Shown here piece by piece: positions 1 through 5,444 of a stretch of DNA of 5,444 nucleotides. The notes below the pieces were generated by a model. That model searched no databases. It saw only the letters and a program-made list of their open reading frames with translations, and had not been told where the DNA came from. The stretch spans positions 1 to 5,444 of the forward strand of contig CAJODU010000167.1 of NCBI GenBank assembly GCA_905233325.1, read 5' to 3'. Both the position numbers and the translations under genes were made by a program. Position 1 is the first letter of the stretch. The number at the start of each line of letters is the position of its first letter. This DNA comes from an uncultured Selenomonadaceae bacterium (lineage in GTDB: Bacteria; Bacillota; Negativicutes; Selenomonadales; Selenomonadaceae).

Positions 1-2
1 AT

Positions 3-1232
3 TATGAGCGCGGCATTACTCTGGGCGGGCTTGCAGTTTTGGGCTGTGTTTATCCTTTTATGGACACACACGCCCCTGACAGCGACACGCCATACGTTGC
101 CGAAATTAAAAAACGTCTCATTGACAAAAATATCTATCCTTACGACGGAGTCACTCAACAAACTTGGCACAATCCCGAAGTTTTGAGCTTGATTTATGAT
201 GAGATGTGCGAAGAGAGCGGCGTCAATATTCTGTATGAGACGGTTTTGGTTGATGCTCTGAGTTCAAAAGGGAAAATTTCTGCCTGTATTGTTCAGACGA
301 TTGCGGGACTTGCTGCAGTGAAGGCAAAAATTTTTATCGACTCGACAGGTGACGCCTATTTGTCGCGAAATGTCGGCGTTGATTATGAGCGCGGCTATGA
401 AAAAACGGGAAACAATCAACCGCTGAGCTTTCGTTTTGAAATGGGCGGAATTGATATTGACAAACTTTATCAGTATGTTGCTATAGAATTGCAAGAAGAC
501 TGGTGCAAGTCCAAGCCGCCTTATTTTGAAATAGCTGAGGCAATGCACAGGAAACAGAGGTATAAACTTGAGGAATTTATGGCACGCGGCGTTGAGAGCG
601 GTGAGCTTACGCAAGAAGAGGCAGAGTATATGCAAGCCTACTCAATAATTGGCAAAAATGGTGTGATGTCCTGCAACTTCCCTGAGATTCCCGTGAAGTT
701 TAAATCTACAGATCCGATTGACTACAGCAAGGCGGTAACTTACGGCAGGAAAACTATCAGAAATATGGCAAATTATTTGATAAAACACTTGCCAGGGTTT
801 GAAAATGCTTATATCAGTCGTGAGGCCGCAATGCTGGGTGCAAGAGAGTCCTGGCGAATTAAAGGCAAATATTATTTAGTCGAAGATGATTATCACAATC
901 AAAGTCGTTTTCCTGATGCAGTTGCTCGAACGGCGTGGTTTATCGACGCTCACGGAGAAAAAATTTCCGAAAAATTGCCTAAAGGCGGCTTTTACGAAAT
1001 TCCCTATCGTTCACTGATCTCGGAAAAAATTTCAAATTTGATAGTTACAGGCCGCTGTATAAGTGCGAGCTTTATTCTGCAAGCGTCGATGAGGATTCAG
1101 CCTACTTGTATGAGTATCGGCGAGGCAGCAGGAATTGCGGCGGCTTATAGTCTGAAAAATAATATCTCTGCAAATTTAATTGAATGGGATAAAATTCCTG
1201 AAAATCAAAGAAGTTATATCAGTAAGGCGTGA
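3..1232 (+). CDS. FAD-dependent oxidoreductase, 5' end missing
   Basis: This is the C-terminal majority of a flavoprotein of the FAD_oxidored family (PF12831-like). The frame is open from base 3 with no start, so the gene begins outside the window. The first visible residues, YERGITLGG, fit the acidic end of the second beta strand of the FAD-binding Rossmann fold plus the following LGG turn. The GxGxxG loop, about 30 residues earlier, is therefore upstream. Further family marks are IDSTGDAYLSRNVGVDYE near 336-392, which resembles the usual IDATGDGDLA..AG stretch. Near the C-terminus, NLIVTGRCISAS and QASMRIQPTCMSIGEAAGIAAA (about 1036-1143) form the conserved FAD-contacting end. No signal peptide or membrane segment is visible. 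The stop lies 28 bases before the amidase start, which suggests co-transcription. The substrate cannot be told from sequence, since the family covers many poorly characterised oxidoreductases. Family assignment is firm and function is unknown. Confidence 0.88.
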   Translation, partial: YERGITLGGLAVLGCVYPFMDTHAPDSDTPYVAEIKKRLIDKNIYPYDGVTQQTWHNPEVLSLIYDEMCEESGVNILYETVLVDALSSKGKISACIVQTIAGLAAVKAKIFIDSTGDAYLSRNVGVDYERGYEKTGNNQPLSFRFEMGGIDIDKLYQYVAIELQEDWCKSKPPYFEIAEAMHRKQRYKLEEFMARGVESGELTQEEAEYMQAYSIIGKNGVMSCNFPEIPVKFKSTDPIDYSKAVTYGRKTIRNMANYLIKHLPGFENAYISREAAMLGARESWRIKGKYYLVEDDYHNQSRFPDAVARTAWFIDAHGEKISEKLPKGGFYEIPYRSLISEKISNLIVTGRCISASFILQASMRIQPTCMSIGEAAGIAAAYSLKNNISANLIEWDKIPENQRSYISKA

Positions 1233-1247
1233 AATTTCCAAAAAAAT

Positions 1248-1253
1248 GAGGAG
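1248..1253 (+). promoter_or_regulatory. Ribosome binding site for the amidase, deciding a TTG start
   Basis: GAGGAG sits 7 bases before the TTG at 1261. An in-frame ATG at 1246 overlaps this site and has no such sequence before it. A further in-frame ATG at 1180 lies deep inside the oxidoreductase gene. The TTG also places the twin arginines at residues 3-4, as expected for a signal peptide. Confidence 0.75.
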
Positions 1254-1260
1254 TGATCCA

Positions 1261-1863
1261 TTGGATAGACGAGAATTTATAAGGCTGGCTGTCCTCTCCA
1301 CGATAGGTGTGGGGCTGAATACTTTTGCTGAGCTGTTGAGTCCTTCAAAAGTCAAGGCGTTTAATATACTTGAGACGGCTGAACCTATGATTTACAAGCG
1401 TTTTCTGGACTTCACAGAATACGAAGAGCGTCCCGAAACGAACTGCATAGTCATTCACCATACCGGCTTCCCTGATGTTGACAAAGATTCCAAAATCATA
1501 GATATACACAAATTGCACCAAGAGGTCAACGGCTGGGCGGGTGTCGGCTATCACTATCTGATTCGTAAGAACGGAATGATTGAGCAGGGGCGTCTGCCTG
1601 AGGCTATAGGTGCCCACGCTTATCAGCACAACAAGACTTCAATAGGGGTCTGTCTCGCCGGCAACTTTGATATAGGCAAGCCTACCAAGGAGCAGATGGC
1701 GTCTGTCAAGGAGCTGACAGCCTGGCTCTGCAGGAAATATGATATTGATTCCTACAAAAAAGGTGCCATAGTCGGACACCGCAACCTTAACGATACAAGC
1801 TGCCCCGGTGAGGCTCTCTATCGAAAGTTGGACGAAATCAGAGATTTTTGTCAATATAATTAA
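1261..1863 (+). CDS. Exported N-acetylmuramoyl-L-alanine amidase (Amidase_2/PGRP fold) with Tat-like signal
   Basis: A 200-residue protein from the TTG start. Enzymes of this family are zinc amidases that cut the bond between N-acetylmuramic acid and L-alanine in peptidoglycan. Residues 1-33 look like a twin-arginine signal: DRREFIRL at 2-9, a hydrophobic stretch at about 9-23, and a possible signal peptidase site after V-K-A at 31-33. The catalytic domain covers about 58-195. IVIHHTG gives the first zinc ligand H66. GVGYHYLI gives the likely catalytic tyrosine Y97. GHRNLNDTSCPG gives the other two ligands, H173 and C181. The Lys that precedes the Cys by two residues in T7 lysozyme is Thr179 here, as in many PGRP-like amidases. 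There is no separate cell-wall-binding domain, so the protein is a minimal single-domain enzyme. The stop is 16 bases before the next start, which implies an operon. Export by Tat is inferred from the motif only; a general Sec signal is the alternative. Confidence 0.9.
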   Translation: MDRREFIRLAVLSTIGVGLNTFAELLSPSKVKAFNILETAEPMIYKRFLDFTEYEERPETNCIVIHHTGFPDVDKDSKIIDIHKLHQEVNGWAGVGYHYLIRKNGMIEQGRLPEAIGAHAYQHNKTSIGVCLAGNFDIGKPTKEQMASVKELTAWLCRKYDIDSYKKGAIVGHRNLNDTSCPGEALYRKLDEIRDFCQYN

Positions 1864-1864
1864 C

Positions 1865-1875
1865 GGAGCGGTGAT
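1865..1875 (+). promoter_or_regulatory. Ribosome binding site for the beta-lactamase-fold gene (TTG start)
   Basis: GGAG followed by GGTGAT forms an extended but interrupted match to the 16S anti-Shine-Dalgarno sequence. It favours the TTG at 1880. An in-frame GTG at 1871 lies inside the site, only two bases after GGAG, and is less likely. The choice changes the N-terminus by three residues. Confidence 0.6.
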
Positions 1876-1879
1876 TCAC

Positions 1880-2692
1880 TTGCAAATAATCAAAGGCAAT
1901 TTGGAAAAGTTGGACAATGAATTATCTGAGATGATAGGCGATAAAGGTGCTCAAGTGCCGGCTCTCGGTGTGATTGTCTTCAAAGACGGCGAGGAAGTTT
2001 ACAGTAAATTTTCCGGCCGCCGCCATATTGACAAGGATTTACCGATCAACGAAAATACACGTTTCAGAGCGGCCTCCGTCTCCAAGATGTTCACTATTTT
2101 CACGATTATGCAGCTTGTTGACGAGGGTAAGATCAACCTTGACACTGATGTGAGCGAATATCTGGGCTTTTCCCTTCGTAATCCCAATTTTCCCAATGTG
2201 CCGCTAACCGTTAGAATGTTGGCAAGCCATACATCTTCATTGCGTGACGGTAAGACCTACAGTCTGCCGCCGAATTTCAGCATTGAAGAATTTTTTCTTC
2301 CCAACGGTGCAGGCTACGAGGAAGGCGCACACTTTTCAACGAAGGCTGAAAGTATTGGGACTTATTTCAAGTACAGCAATATCAACTATAATATTCTCGG
2401 CACTGTCATTGAGCGGGTGACCGGCGAGCGGTTCGATCTTTATCAGCGTAGACATATACTCAGTCAGCTTGATACTAAGGCAGATTATGTCGTCAGCAAT
2501 CTCAACAAAGCGGAATTTAAAAATCTCGGCACAATTTATCAAAAGAATATCAACGGCGTCTGGAATGAGGATTTTAAATGGACGTCTAAGGTTGATGATT
2601 ATAATGAACAACCTTCAAGAGACACCTGCCAATCCGCAGCACTGATGATGAGTCGGTTATCGAATACTACAATCTCGGTGACTACAAGATAG
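1880..2692 (+). pseudogene. Beta-lactamase-fold serine hydrolase, N-terminal fragment (frameshifted)
   Basis: This is the first part of a serine beta-lactamase/penicillin-binding-protein-like hydrolase (PF00144 family: class C beta-lactamases, esterases, D-aminopeptidases). From the TTG at 1880, S66-V-S-K69 is the SxxK nucleophile motif inside FRAASVSKMFT. Y165-S-N167 is the YxN motif inside FKYSNINYNILG. Other family marks are the helix QLVDEGKINLDTDVSEYL and the stretch VRMLASHTSSL. The frame runs off after about NEQPSRDT and ends at a TAG (2690-2692), with a Ser/Thr-rich tail that looks out of frame. The third catalytic motif is in another frame downstream, so this fragment alone should not be an active enzyme. 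No signal peptide is seen, unlike the preceding amidase, so the product would probably stay in the cytoplasm. Its place in the operon suggests a link to cell-wall peptides, but that is inference. Confidence 0.85.
2608..2692 (+). other. Frameshift zone in the hydrolase gene
   Basis: The coding frame moves from the one starting at 1880 to the one one base earlier somewhere in this overlap. The left limit is a cluster of stops in the downstream frame that ends with TGA at 2605-2607. The right limit is the TAG at 2690-2692 in the upstream frame. Family-like sequence stops after about 2622 and resumes by about 2644 (DDESVIEYYNLGDYKIG), so the change most likely sits between them. A loss of one base explains it. 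I see no XXXYYYZ slippery heptamer that would suggest programmed -1 frameshifting. Confidence 0.8.
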
Positions 2693-3201
2693 GCACGAAT
2701 GCCACAATCTTTTCACCTGCGGGCGGTTTGAGAATTTCTTTTGAGGAGCTGTCACACTGCCTTGAAATGTTGCTGAACGGCGGAATTTATAATAACAGGC
2801 AAATCATCAGCAAAAAGAGTCTTGAAGAAATGATGAAACCCCAATGGAGTTACAACGGCGAAAACGGCGACCCTTACGGCGTGATGTTCAACTACGGCTT
2901 GGGAATGTACAAAATTGATGGCAGCAGCAAAGCAAGGCTGTGCAGGGACAATGAGATTGATTTCATAGGACACAGCGGTGAGGCTTACGGGCTGATTTCC
3001 GGTTTATATTTTATTCCGAATACCAAAAGCGGTGTGATATTTATGATCAACGGCACGGCAGTCGAGCCTGATATTAACCCCAAAAGCCGCGGCAAATTCA
3101 GCAACAGCTATATCTGGGAAGAAAATATTATGAATCCTATTTGCAAATATATTTTTGCCACTGAGGAAAAGTTAAAAACTACCTTGACAAAAGTCGAATA
3201 A
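2608..3201 (+). pseudogene. Beta-lactamase-fold serine hydrolase, C-terminal fragment (frameshifted)
   Basis: This continues the same hydrolase in the next frame. Readable family sequence starts about 2644 with DDESVIEYYNLGDYKIGTNATIFSPAGGLRISFEEL. It then runs through a helix (LEMLLNGG) to the third catalytic motif, H-S-G at 2971-2979 inside FIGHSGEAYGLISGLYFIP. This H-x-G takes the place of the KTG triad of classical beta-lactamases. Joined with the upstream part, the protein would be about 440 residues, a normal length for the family. A TTG at 2728 could open a 157-residue reading frame, but it has no clear ribosome binding site and falls inside conserved sequence, so an independent gene is unlikely. 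The last codons overlap the -35 element of the rplU promoter. The coding sequence on both sides of the break is well kept, so the mutation is recent or is a sequence error. Confidence 0.82.
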
Positions 3202-3212
3202 TATGCTAATTT
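3184..3212 (+). promoter_or_regulatory. Probable sigma-A-type promoter of the rplU-prp-rpmA operon
   Basis: A perfect TTGACA (3184-3189) is followed after 17 bases by TAATTT (3207-3212). The latter is a weak -10 box, but it is preceded by TG at the extended -10 position (TGC then TAATTT). The -35 lies inside the last codons of the hydrolase gene. Transcription would start near 3218-3220, directly before the leader hairpin. The agreement between promoter, hairpin and gene positions supports the call. No transcript evidence is available. Confidence 0.65.
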
Positions 3213-3220
3213 GATAAGAC

Positions 3221-3267
3221 CGCCCGACGAGGTTTTAAATAATGTCAACATTATACCACAGTCGGCG
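3221..3267 (+). ncRNA. Structured 5' leader of rplU (candidate L21 leader element)
   Basis: The short untranslated region can fold into one nested hairpin. The outer stem pairs CGCC-C-GAC (3221-3228, one bulged C) with GTCGGCG (3261-3267). A middle stem pairs GGT (3231-3233) with ACC (3255-3257). The inner stem pairs ATAATG (3239-3244) with CATTAT (3249-3254) around a TCAA loop. No T-run follows, so it is not a terminator. rplU operons in Firmicutes are known to carry an L21 leader thought to let the ribosomal protein repress its own synthesis. I assign it to that class by position and shape, not by matching a consensus. The inner dyad could instead be a DNA operator. Confidence 0.55.
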
Positions 3268-3276
3268 AGTTCATCT

Positions 3277-3285
3277 AAAGAGGTG
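3277..3285 (+). promoter_or_regulatory. Ribosome binding site of rplU
   Basis: AAAGAGGTG lies 9 bases before the GTG at 3295. It sets the start, since an in-frame TTG at 3211 further up has no such site and falls near the -10 box. The site begins 10 bases after the leader hairpin, so folding or protein binding there could affect access to it. Confidence 0.75.
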
Positions 3286-3294
3286 TTTTGTAAA

Positions 3295-3606
3295 GTGTAT
3301 GCAATCATTAAAACCGGCGGCAAGCAGTACAAGGCTGTCGAGGGTGAGTCAATCGTCATTGAGAAGTTGGACGTTGAGGAAGGTGCCAAAGTCACTTTTG
3401 AGGAAGTTTTGACTGTCGTTGACGGTGATGATGTCAAGATCGGCCAGCCTGTCGTCAAAGGTGCCAAAGTTACCGGCACTGTTGAAAAGAATGGCAAAGG
3501 CCCCAAAATCCGCGTCTTCAAGTACAAGTCCAAAAACAACTACCGCCGCCGTATGGGTCATCGTCAGCCTTTCACAAAGGTCAAGATTGACAAGATCGAA
3601 GCATAA
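3295..3606 (+). CDS. rplU: Large ribosomal subunit protein bL21
   Basis: A 103-residue protein, the standard length for bL21, which binds 23S rRNA in the large subunit. The N-terminus MYAIIKTGGKQYKAVEGESIVIEKL is the classic bL21 opening. The C-terminal block IRVFKYKSKNNYRRRMGHRQPFTKVKI (about residues 73-99) is the basic rRNA-binding signature with the conserved GHRQ. The GTG start is fixed by this N-terminus and by the GAGGTG site before it. It is the first gene of a compact operon. Its stop TAA shares a base with the ATG of prp, so the two are probably coupled in translation. Expression is likely set by the promoter and hairpin leader just upstream. Confidence 0.98.
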   Translation: MYAIIKTGGKQYKAVEGESIVIEKLDVEEGAKVTFEEVLTVVDGDDVKIGQPVVKGAKVTGTVEKNGKGPKIRVFKYKSKNNYRRRMGHRQPFTKVKIDKIEA

Positions 3607-3917
3607 TGATTAAAGCGGAGATCTTCACCGAAAAAGGCAAAATTATCGGTTTTTCAATCAAAGGTCACGCCGACTATGCTCCGCAGGGTAAAGATATTTA
3701 CTGTGCCGGTGTGTCGGCTTTGTCTGATTCAACATTCCTCTGCATAACAAACTATTTAAAGAGAGATGTTGAAGGCGGTGCCTCGGAAGGCAATGCCCTC
3801 TTGAGACTCAAAACCCCGCCGGACGAATTGACTGAGGCAGTCTTTCAGACTTTAGTTATAGGGTTGAGAGAGATTGAGAAACTCGTGCCGAAATTTGTTA
3901 AATTAACAATCAATTAG
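3606..3917 (+). CDS. prp: Prp, cysteine protease that processes ribosomal protein L27
   Basis: A 103-residue protein of the Prp/YsxB family (PF04327). In Firmicutes and relatives this cysteine protease removes a short N-terminal extension from bL27, a step shown to be essential in Staphylococcus aureus. The catalytic pair is visible: H21 in IKGHADYA and C33 in DIYCAGVSAL. They are in step with the His and Cys of the characterised enzyme, offset by one residue. A glycine-rich loop, PQGKD, lies between them as in the family. The gene starts on the A of the rplU stop codon (TAATG) and has only a weak ribosome site inside rplU, so it probably depends on translational coupling, which would keep its level tied to L21. 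The only ATG start in the window belongs to this gene. Its substrate gene, rpmA, follows 21 bases later. Confidence 0.95.
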   Translation: MIKAEIFTEKGKIIGFSIKGHADYAPQGKDIYCAGVSALSDSTFLCITNYLKRDVEGGASEGNALLRLKTPPDELTEAVFQTLVIGLREIEKLVPKFVKLTIN

Positions 3918-3925
3918 AAAAAATT

Positions 3926-3935
3926 AGGAAGTGAT
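3926..3935 (+). promoter_or_regulatory. Ribosome binding site of rpmA
   Basis: AGGAAGTGAT precedes the GTG at 3939. AGGA ends nine bases before the start, and the GTGAT part extends the match to the 16S tail. It supports the start that gives L27 its full N-terminal extension. Confidence 0.7.
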
Positions 3936-3938
3936 AAC

Positions 3939-4229
3939 GTGTTTAGTTTTGATATTCAGCGTTTTGCTCATAAAAAGGGCGTCAGCTCCACTCGTAACGG
4001 TCGTGACAGTGAGTCCAAGCGTCTTGGCGTGAAAGAGCAAGCCAACACCGTCGTCAAGGCAGGAAGTATCCTCGTTCGTCAGCGTGGAACTCATTTCCAC
4101 CCGGGCACCAATGTCGGCATCGGCAAGGACGACACTCTGTTTGCAAAGGTTGCGGGCAGAGTGGCCTTCGAGCGTAAAGGCCGCTTTAATCGCAAAGTCA
4201 GCGTCTACCCTGTTGAGGCTACGGCTTAA
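3939..4229 (+). CDS. rpmA: Large ribosomal subunit protein bL27 with cleavable N-terminal extension
   Basis: A 96-residue bL27, whose flexible N-terminus reaches the peptidyl transferase centre and helps place tRNA. The body AHKKGVSSTRNGRDSESKRLGVKE and the block ILVRQRGTHFHPGTNVGIGKDDTLFA are unmistakable. Before it lies a nine-residue extension, MFSFDIQRF, in the place of the MLKLNLQFF propeptide of Staphylococcus aureus. Prp would be expected to cut between F9 and A10, leaving a mature end AHKKG that matches the mature bL27 of bacteria lacking the extension. Compared with the well-known LQFFA site, residue 8 is Arg rather than Phe. The GTG start is supported by AGGAAGTGAT upstream and by the length of the extension. 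The gene is the last of the operon and is followed by a terminator-like hairpin. Confidence 0.98.
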   Translation: MFSFDIQRFAHKKGVSSTRNGRDSESKRLGVKEQANTVVKAGSILVRQRGTHFHPGTNVGIGKDDTLFAKVAGRVAFERKGRFNRKVSVYPVEATA

Positions 4230-4252
4230 TTTTGCAATGAATAAATAACATT

Positions 4253-4293
4253 AAGGGCGGCGTATCCGATTAACTCAAGGTTACGCCGCTTTT
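4253..4293 (+). terminator. Rho-independent terminator-like hairpin after rpmA
   Basis: GCGGCGTA (4257-4264) pairs perfectly with TACGCCGC (4282-4289). After a T-T mismatch, CC pairs with GG to give an 11-base loop. The stem can extend outward by two G-U and two A-U pairs into the following TTTT (4290-4293). The T-run is short, so termination may be partial. The next gene, sstT, starts 28 bases later, so read-through or attenuation could control it. Confidence 0.75.
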
Positions 4294-4304
4294 GAAGTTC
4301 AACG

Positions 4305-4313
4305 AAAAGAGGT
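4305..4313 (+). promoter_or_regulatory. Ribosome binding site of sstT
   Basis: AAAAGAGGT lies 8 bases before the GTG at 4322, a strong site at normal spacing that fixes this start. It follows the terminator hairpin by only 11 bases. Confidence 0.72.
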
Positions 4314-4321
4314 CATTTTTC

Positions 4322-5444
4322 GTGTTTAGTAAATTAGGCAAATTCTATGGCGAGACGGCACTGATAAAATTGATCGCCATAGGGCTCGTTATAGGTATCA
4401 TCTTAGCATTGTTCGTGCCTGCGGTTGTGCCGGTGATTGCAGTCTTCGGCAAACTTTTTGTAAATGCACTCAAGGGCGTCGCACCAATCTTGGTCTTTGT
4501 CCTCGTCATTAATGCACTCAGTCAAAAGGCAGAGTCAGCCAAAGTCATGAAGCCTATCATTCAGTTGTATATGTTCGCGACTTTCTGCGCCTCGCTGGTT
4601 GCGGTTGCGGCGTCGTTTATGTTCCCCACCAAGTTAGTCCTACAGGTGACAGACGCGGAAATATCGCCGCCTTCCGGTATCGTCGAAGTATTACAAAATG
4701 TCATAATGAATGTCGTTGATAATCCTATCCACGCCTTGACAAATGCAAATTACATCGGAATCCTGGCTTGGGCGGTGATAATCGGACTCGCGCTTAAAAG
4801 TGCAGGTGATACAACGCATGAAGTTGTTGCGGACTTAGCGGCGGCAGTGACTAAGGTTGTCCAGTGGGTTATCCGCTTTGCACCGTTCGGTATAATGGGT
4901 CTTGTTGCTGATTCGATTGCCACAAGCGGCATTGATACTCTCTTGGGATATGCAAAGCTGCTCGCGGTCTTACTCGGTGCCTTCTTCAGTGTGGCGTTGA
5001 TTATGAATCCTTTGATCGTCTTCTTCAAGCTGAAGATAAATCCATACCCGCTGGTATTTGCGACCCTCAAGGAGAGCGGTCTGTACGCCTTCTTCACTCG
5101 CTCATCAGCGGCAAATATTCCTGTCAATATGGATCTTTGCAAGCGTCTGAGACTGGATCCTGATTTCTACTCTATCTCAATTCCGCTCGGTGCAACAATC
5201 AATATGAGCGGCGCAGCTATAACCATTGCGGTGCTTTCACTTGCGACGGCTTATACTATGGGTATTGATATTGATATGCCGACGGCTCTGCTCCTTTGCT
5301 TGATCTCAACTGTCGGTGCTTGCGGTGCGTCGGGTGTTGCCGGCGGCTCGCTTTTGTTGATACCTGTGGCTTGCTCGTCTTTTGGTGTGAGTAGCGATAT
5401 AGCAATGCAGGTTGTAGGCATAGGATTTATCATAGCGGCGCATG
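4322..5444 (+). CDS. sstT: Sodium-coupled serine/threonine symporter SstT, 3' end missing
   Basis: The frame is open from the GTG to the window end, 374 residues, against 414 in the Escherichia coli protein, so roughly 40 C-terminal residues lie outside. SstT belongs to the dicarboxylate/amino acid:cation symporter (DAACS) family and imports serine and threonine with sodium across the inner membrane. Several blocks follow SstT closely rather than glutamate transporters. These are LKGVAPILVFVLVINAL (about 51-67), ISPPSGIVEV, NPIHALTNANYIGILAWA, VIRFAPFGIMGLV, FFTRSSAANIPVNM (R260 in this block), SIPLGATINMSGAAITI (N294-M-S-G) and CGASGVAGGSLLLIPVAC. Hydrophobic helices alternate along the whole length. 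The missing tail would include the last helix with its conserved Asp and Asn residues. It is set apart from rpmA by a terminator-like hairpin and may be transcribed by read-through. It stands where obg is usually found. Identification is firm. Confidence 0.95.
   Translation, partial: MFSKLGKFYGETALIKLIAIGLVIGIILALFVPAVVPVIAVFGKLFVNALKGVAPILVFVLVINALSQKAESAKVMKPIIQLYMFATFCASLVAVAASFMFPTKLVLQVTDAEISPPSGIVEVLQNVIMNVVDNPIHALTNANYIGILAWAVIIGLALKSAGDTTHEVVADLAAAVTKVVQWVIRFAPFGIMGLVADSIATSGIDTLLGYAKLLAVLLGAFFSVALIMNPLIVFFKLKINPYPLVFATLKESGLYAFFTRSSAANIPVNMDLCKRLRLDPDFYSISIPLGATINMSGAAITIAVLSLATAYTMGIDIDMPTALLLCLISTVGACGASGVAGGSLLLIPVACSSFGVSSDIAMQVVGIGFIIAAH

Noticed and set aside
1..395. A 14-base exact repeat, ATTATGAGCGCGGC, at 1-14 and 382-395
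   Set aside because: Both copies are in the same frame of the oxidoreductase and encode YERG at sites that each fit the family. The match ends right after, so chance and shared codon choice explain it.
2728..3201. A possible independent 157-residue gene starting at TTG 2728
   Set aside because: There is no clear ribosome binding site. The conserved hydrolase sequence continues upstream of it in the same frame, so it is the second half of the broken gene.
3239..3254. The perfect dyad ATAATGT-CA-ACATTAT as a repressor operator
   Set aside because: It is possible, but the dyad sits at the tip of a larger nested hairpin with matching outer stems, which RNA folding explains better. It is kept only as an alternative in the leader entry.
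3221..3267. The leader hairpin as a terminator for the upstream operon
   Set aside because: No T-run follows the stem. The sequence after it leads straight into the rplU ribosome site.
3938..4331. A shared 10-base string, CGTGTTTAGT, at the starts of rpmA and sstT
   Set aside because: It encodes the start plus Phe-Ser in both proteins and does not extend into flanking sequence. It is too short to suggest a common origin or regulator.
4750..5142. A 130-residue open frame on the minus strand
   Set aside because: It lies opposite sstT, whose protein is clearly recognised throughout, and the minus-strand translation shows no family features. The other minus-strand open frames opposite known genes were dismissed for the same reason.
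1..5444. CRISPR arrays, tRNA or rRNA genes, insertion sequences, integrase or phage genes
   Set aside because: I saw no spaced repeats, no tRNA-like cloverleaf arms, no terminal inverted repeats and no transposase or integrase sequence on either strand.

Overview
The window reads entirely on the + strand. It appears to be chromosomal DNA from a Firmicutes-type bacterium, most likely a Negativicutes relative. Two points support this. The rplU-prp-rpmA order, with a Prp protease gene between L21 and L27, is typical of Firmicutes. The L27 protein carries a short cleavable N-terminal extension that ends in FA-HKKG. The His-Lys-Lys-Gly variant suggests Negativicutes rather than Bacilli, but that is inference. 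Five of the six genes whose start is visible begin with TTG or GTG, each behind a strong Shine-Dalgarno sequence.

Region 1 (3-3201) holds three tightly spaced genes that look like one transcription unit. They are the 3' part of an FAD-dependent oxidoreductase, an exported N-acetylmuramoyl-L-alanine amidase with a twin-arginine signal, and a serine beta-lactamase-fold hydrolase. The hydrolase is broken by a one-base frameshift near 2608-2692. Its SxxK and YxN motifs lie in one frame and its HxG motif in another. The amidase and hydrolase both belong to families that act on peptidoglycan or peptide bonds, so a shared cell-wall role is possible. The oxidoreductase substrate is unknown.

Region 2 (3184-4293) is a ribosomal protein operon. 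A near-consensus promoter overlaps the end of the hydrolase gene. It is followed at once by a nested hairpin that I read as an L21-type leader. Then come rplU (bL21), prp (the cysteine protease that trims L27) overlapping rplU by one base, rpmA (bL27 with the propeptide), and a GC-rich hairpin with a short T-run as terminator. Obg, the usual next gene, is not there.

Region 3 (4305-5444) is sstT, a sodium-coupled serine/threonine symporter, cut off by the window end with roughly 40 residues missing. It starts only 28 bases after the terminator, leaving little room for a promoter of its own.

Nothing here looks like a new defence or mobile system. The points most worth a second look are the structured rplU leader, the split hydrolase, the Arg variant in the L27 cleavage site, and the hairpin just before sstT. 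No stretch over 300 bases lacks a gene. The two intergenic gaps of about 92 bases are accounted for by the leader and the terminator.
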